Below are positions 62,868 through 64,000 of a stretch of 64,000 nucleotides of DNA, in pieces. A program made the translations under genes and the position numbers. Under the pieces are notes generated by a model. The model had not been told where the DNA came from and did no database searches. It worked only from the letters and a program-made list of their open reading frames with translations. Position 1 is the stretch's first letter. The number at the start of each line of letters is the position of its first letter. This DNA comes from Budorcas taxicolor (Eukaryota; Chordata; Mammalia; Artiodactyla; Bovidae), in assembly GCF_023091745.1 (NCBI RefSeq), contig NC_068920.1:1116001-1180000 (forward strand). The letters run 5' to 3'.

Positions 62868-64000
62868 CCATGCGTGTTGTTATGGTCCATCTCGGGATTC
62901 CTCTCCCGTCGATGCCGGGGCCTAAGACCTTGTGTGGGCGTCGGGGCCCGAACCTGAGGATTCTTCTCCAGTGTTGACATGGATCTTGTGGTGTCAGACA
63001 GTCTCCCCTGGGGAGTCAGGCCTCGTCTCGAGTGGGGGCATGCACGTGCGCTTTCCTCCCGAGCTGCAGCAGTAGGGTCACGCTTCCTGTCACGTGGATC
63101 AAGGGATCTGTGGCTTTCCCTCGAGGCTTTCCCTCGAGGCTTTCCCACGAGGCTTTCCCACAGGGCTGTGCCAAGTGCCACCTTGGTGTGAGTCGATCCT
63201 CGGCGTGAAAGACGAGCCGTTGAAGGGAAAAGAGGTTCCTCTGGAATGGACTGAGACATCTGGGGGACTCTTGGAATGGTGGCACGACCCTGGAGTTCCT
63301 CTCGCCGTTCCTGTTGAGAGGGCCTCCTCTTGAGATGCGACGGGTACGCCGGGAATTCTTTCCCGATGAAGCAGGGAAAGGATCCCTCACCTCGAGCTAC
63401 GAGGCGGAAACGGGGCTCCTCTGGATGTGGGCGGGACCCTCGTGATTCCTCTCGATCGGAGAAGGGTATGTCGGGGAACTTCTTGAGTTGCACCAAGGGT
63501 GTGAAGGACCCTTTCGACGTTCCAGAGGTGAGGTGTGATTAGCCCCGAGAAGCCTCTGCGGAAATGAGCCTTATCTCGCCTGCAGGTGAGAACCTCCTGG
63601 ATATTCTCGAGTTGCGGCAGGTCTTCTCGAGTTACGACGGGGACCTCAGGGACCCGCTCTGGTGGCCTCAGGAAGGGCCAGTCCCCATGCGAGTTGCTAC
63701 TGGCCCTCATGGGATACCACTCCAGTCTATGCCGAGGCCTAAGACCTTGTGTGGAGTCGGGGCCGGAACCTGAGGATTCCTCTCCAGTGTTGACATGGAT
63801 TTTGGGGAGCCTCTGAGTCGCCCCAGGGGAGTCAGGCCTCGTCTCGAGTGGGGGCATGCACGTGCGCTTCCCTCCCGAGCTGCAGCAGTAGGGTCACGCT
63901 TCCTGTCACGTGGATCAAGGGATCTGTGGCTTTCCCTCGAGGCTTTCCCTCGAGGCTTTCCCACGAGGCTTTCCCACAGGGCTGTGCCACGTGCCACCTT
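62868..64000 (+). repeat. Continuation of the array after the gap: end of N, then Y (partial)
   Basis: 62868-63329 is the second half of an N-type monomer (ccatgcgtgttgttatgg, then gtggtgtcagacag). A Y monomer starts at 63330 and runs to the window end, already showing the N lead-in (attttggggagcc near 63799). It continues the 1,632-bp Y-N dimer. Near 62936 there is an extra G (gtgtgggcgtcgg) compared with the left flank. Confidence 0.85.

Larger units (their letters stand above)
1..64000 (+). repeat. Satellite array, ~816-bp monomers head to tail (probable ruminant satellite I)
   Basis: The block ttgagatgcgacggg recurs 78 times in one orientation, at 70, 874, 1664, 2506, 3321 and so on to 63330 (ctttagatg or gatgcaacgg in some classes). 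Of 76 complete intervals, 30 are 816 bp, 19 are 815, 12 are 803 and 8 are 814; the rest are 789 (twice), 790, 802, 804, 817 and 842. The sequence is GC-rich (35 of 60 bases in the first line), CpG-rich and full of CTCGAG. A 31-bp internal period can be measured. Monomer size plus 31-bp subrepeat is what is known for ruminant satellite I (sheep/goat about 0.8 kb, cattle about 1.4 kb, deer about 0.8-1 kb), found at centromeres and pericentromeres. The tandem satellite call is certain; the family and species are inferred from memory. Strand is arbitrary. Confidence 0.97.

Noticed and set aside
62021..62977. Frames running through the gap.
   Set aside because: They are formed by translating 500 N and have no meaning.
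1..64000. CRISPR-like array of regularly spaced repeats.
   Set aside because: Repeat units are ~816 bp with no short repeat/unique spacer alternation, and the 13-bp and 31-bp units have no spacers.
1..64000. Ribosomal DNA spacer or another GC-rich tandem gene cluster.
   Set aside because: No rRNA, histone or other coding sequence between units in 64 kb; unit length and subrepeat fit a satellite.
1..64000. A new defence, mobile or regulatory system.
   Set aside because: No protein-coding or RNA component could be supported; all structure found is explained by tandem duplication, unequal exchange and internal subrepeats.

Overview
The window is one continuous head-to-tail satellite DNA array. 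Apart from a 500-base run of N (62368-62867), I can place every base in a monomer of about 816 bp. There are 76 complete monomers between 70 and 61815, plus partial ones at both window ends and beside the gap. All lie in the same orientation. I see no gene, RNA gene, transposable element, CRISPR array or other unique sequence. The many open reading frames on both strands recur once per monomer, overlap in several frames and look like nothing known; they are by-products of GC-rich sequence with few stops.

The best match I can name is the ruminant (bovid/cervid) satellite I family, which is centromeric/pericentromeric. The reasons are a monomer near 816 bp (the size known for sheep and goat satellite I), high GC, abundant CpG and CTCGAG cores, and a visible 31-bp internal subrepeat, which is the family hallmark. 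This is recognition from memory of the family, not a database match. Sheep or goat fits best; a deer with a ~0.8 kb satellite I is the main alternative.

I set monomer phase at the T of the block reading ttgagatg and named monomer classes by diagnostic bases. H has aaaggatcac and a ctgaatgtgg. Q has gatgcaacgg. Y has gacgggtacgcc and tcgatcggagaagg. K has gaaggccgggaactc. V has ctttagatg and tacgtcgc. E has cccgaagaagc. R has gacgatgcag. S has gggaacctcg plus tcgatcgg. N has gggaacatcttgagttg. P is a Y/Q mixture. D marks unassigned diverged monomers.

Layout: 1-4135 D monomers, the most length-variable part; 4136-8185 Q P D K V; 8186-12224 E Y R V S; 12225-16288 and 16289-20353 H Q Y K V twice; 20354-22799 H Q P; 22800-26838 E Y R V S; 26839-30902 H Q Y K V; 30903-34152 H Q/R V S; 34153-37415 H Q Y S; 37416-41479 H Q Y K V; 41480-46358 H Q P Y K V; 46359-49606 H E Y V; 49607-53671 H E Y R V; 53672-57736 Y N Y K V; 57737-62367 H E Y N Y N; gap; 62868-64000 end of N plus Y. 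The recurring higher-order repeat (HOR) is a pentamer of about 4,064 bp, remodelled by large duplications and by hybrid monomers formed at unequal exchange points.

Nothing here is a new molecular system. What deserves a second look is the readable duplication history (two 4-monomer tandem duplications, a 9.1-kb block repeated 14.6 kb away, nested private mutations), length polymorphism in exact 13-bp steps, and an assembly gap whose two flanks are the same ~198 bp, so the gap may be artificial. All counts and offsets were made by hand from the sequence.
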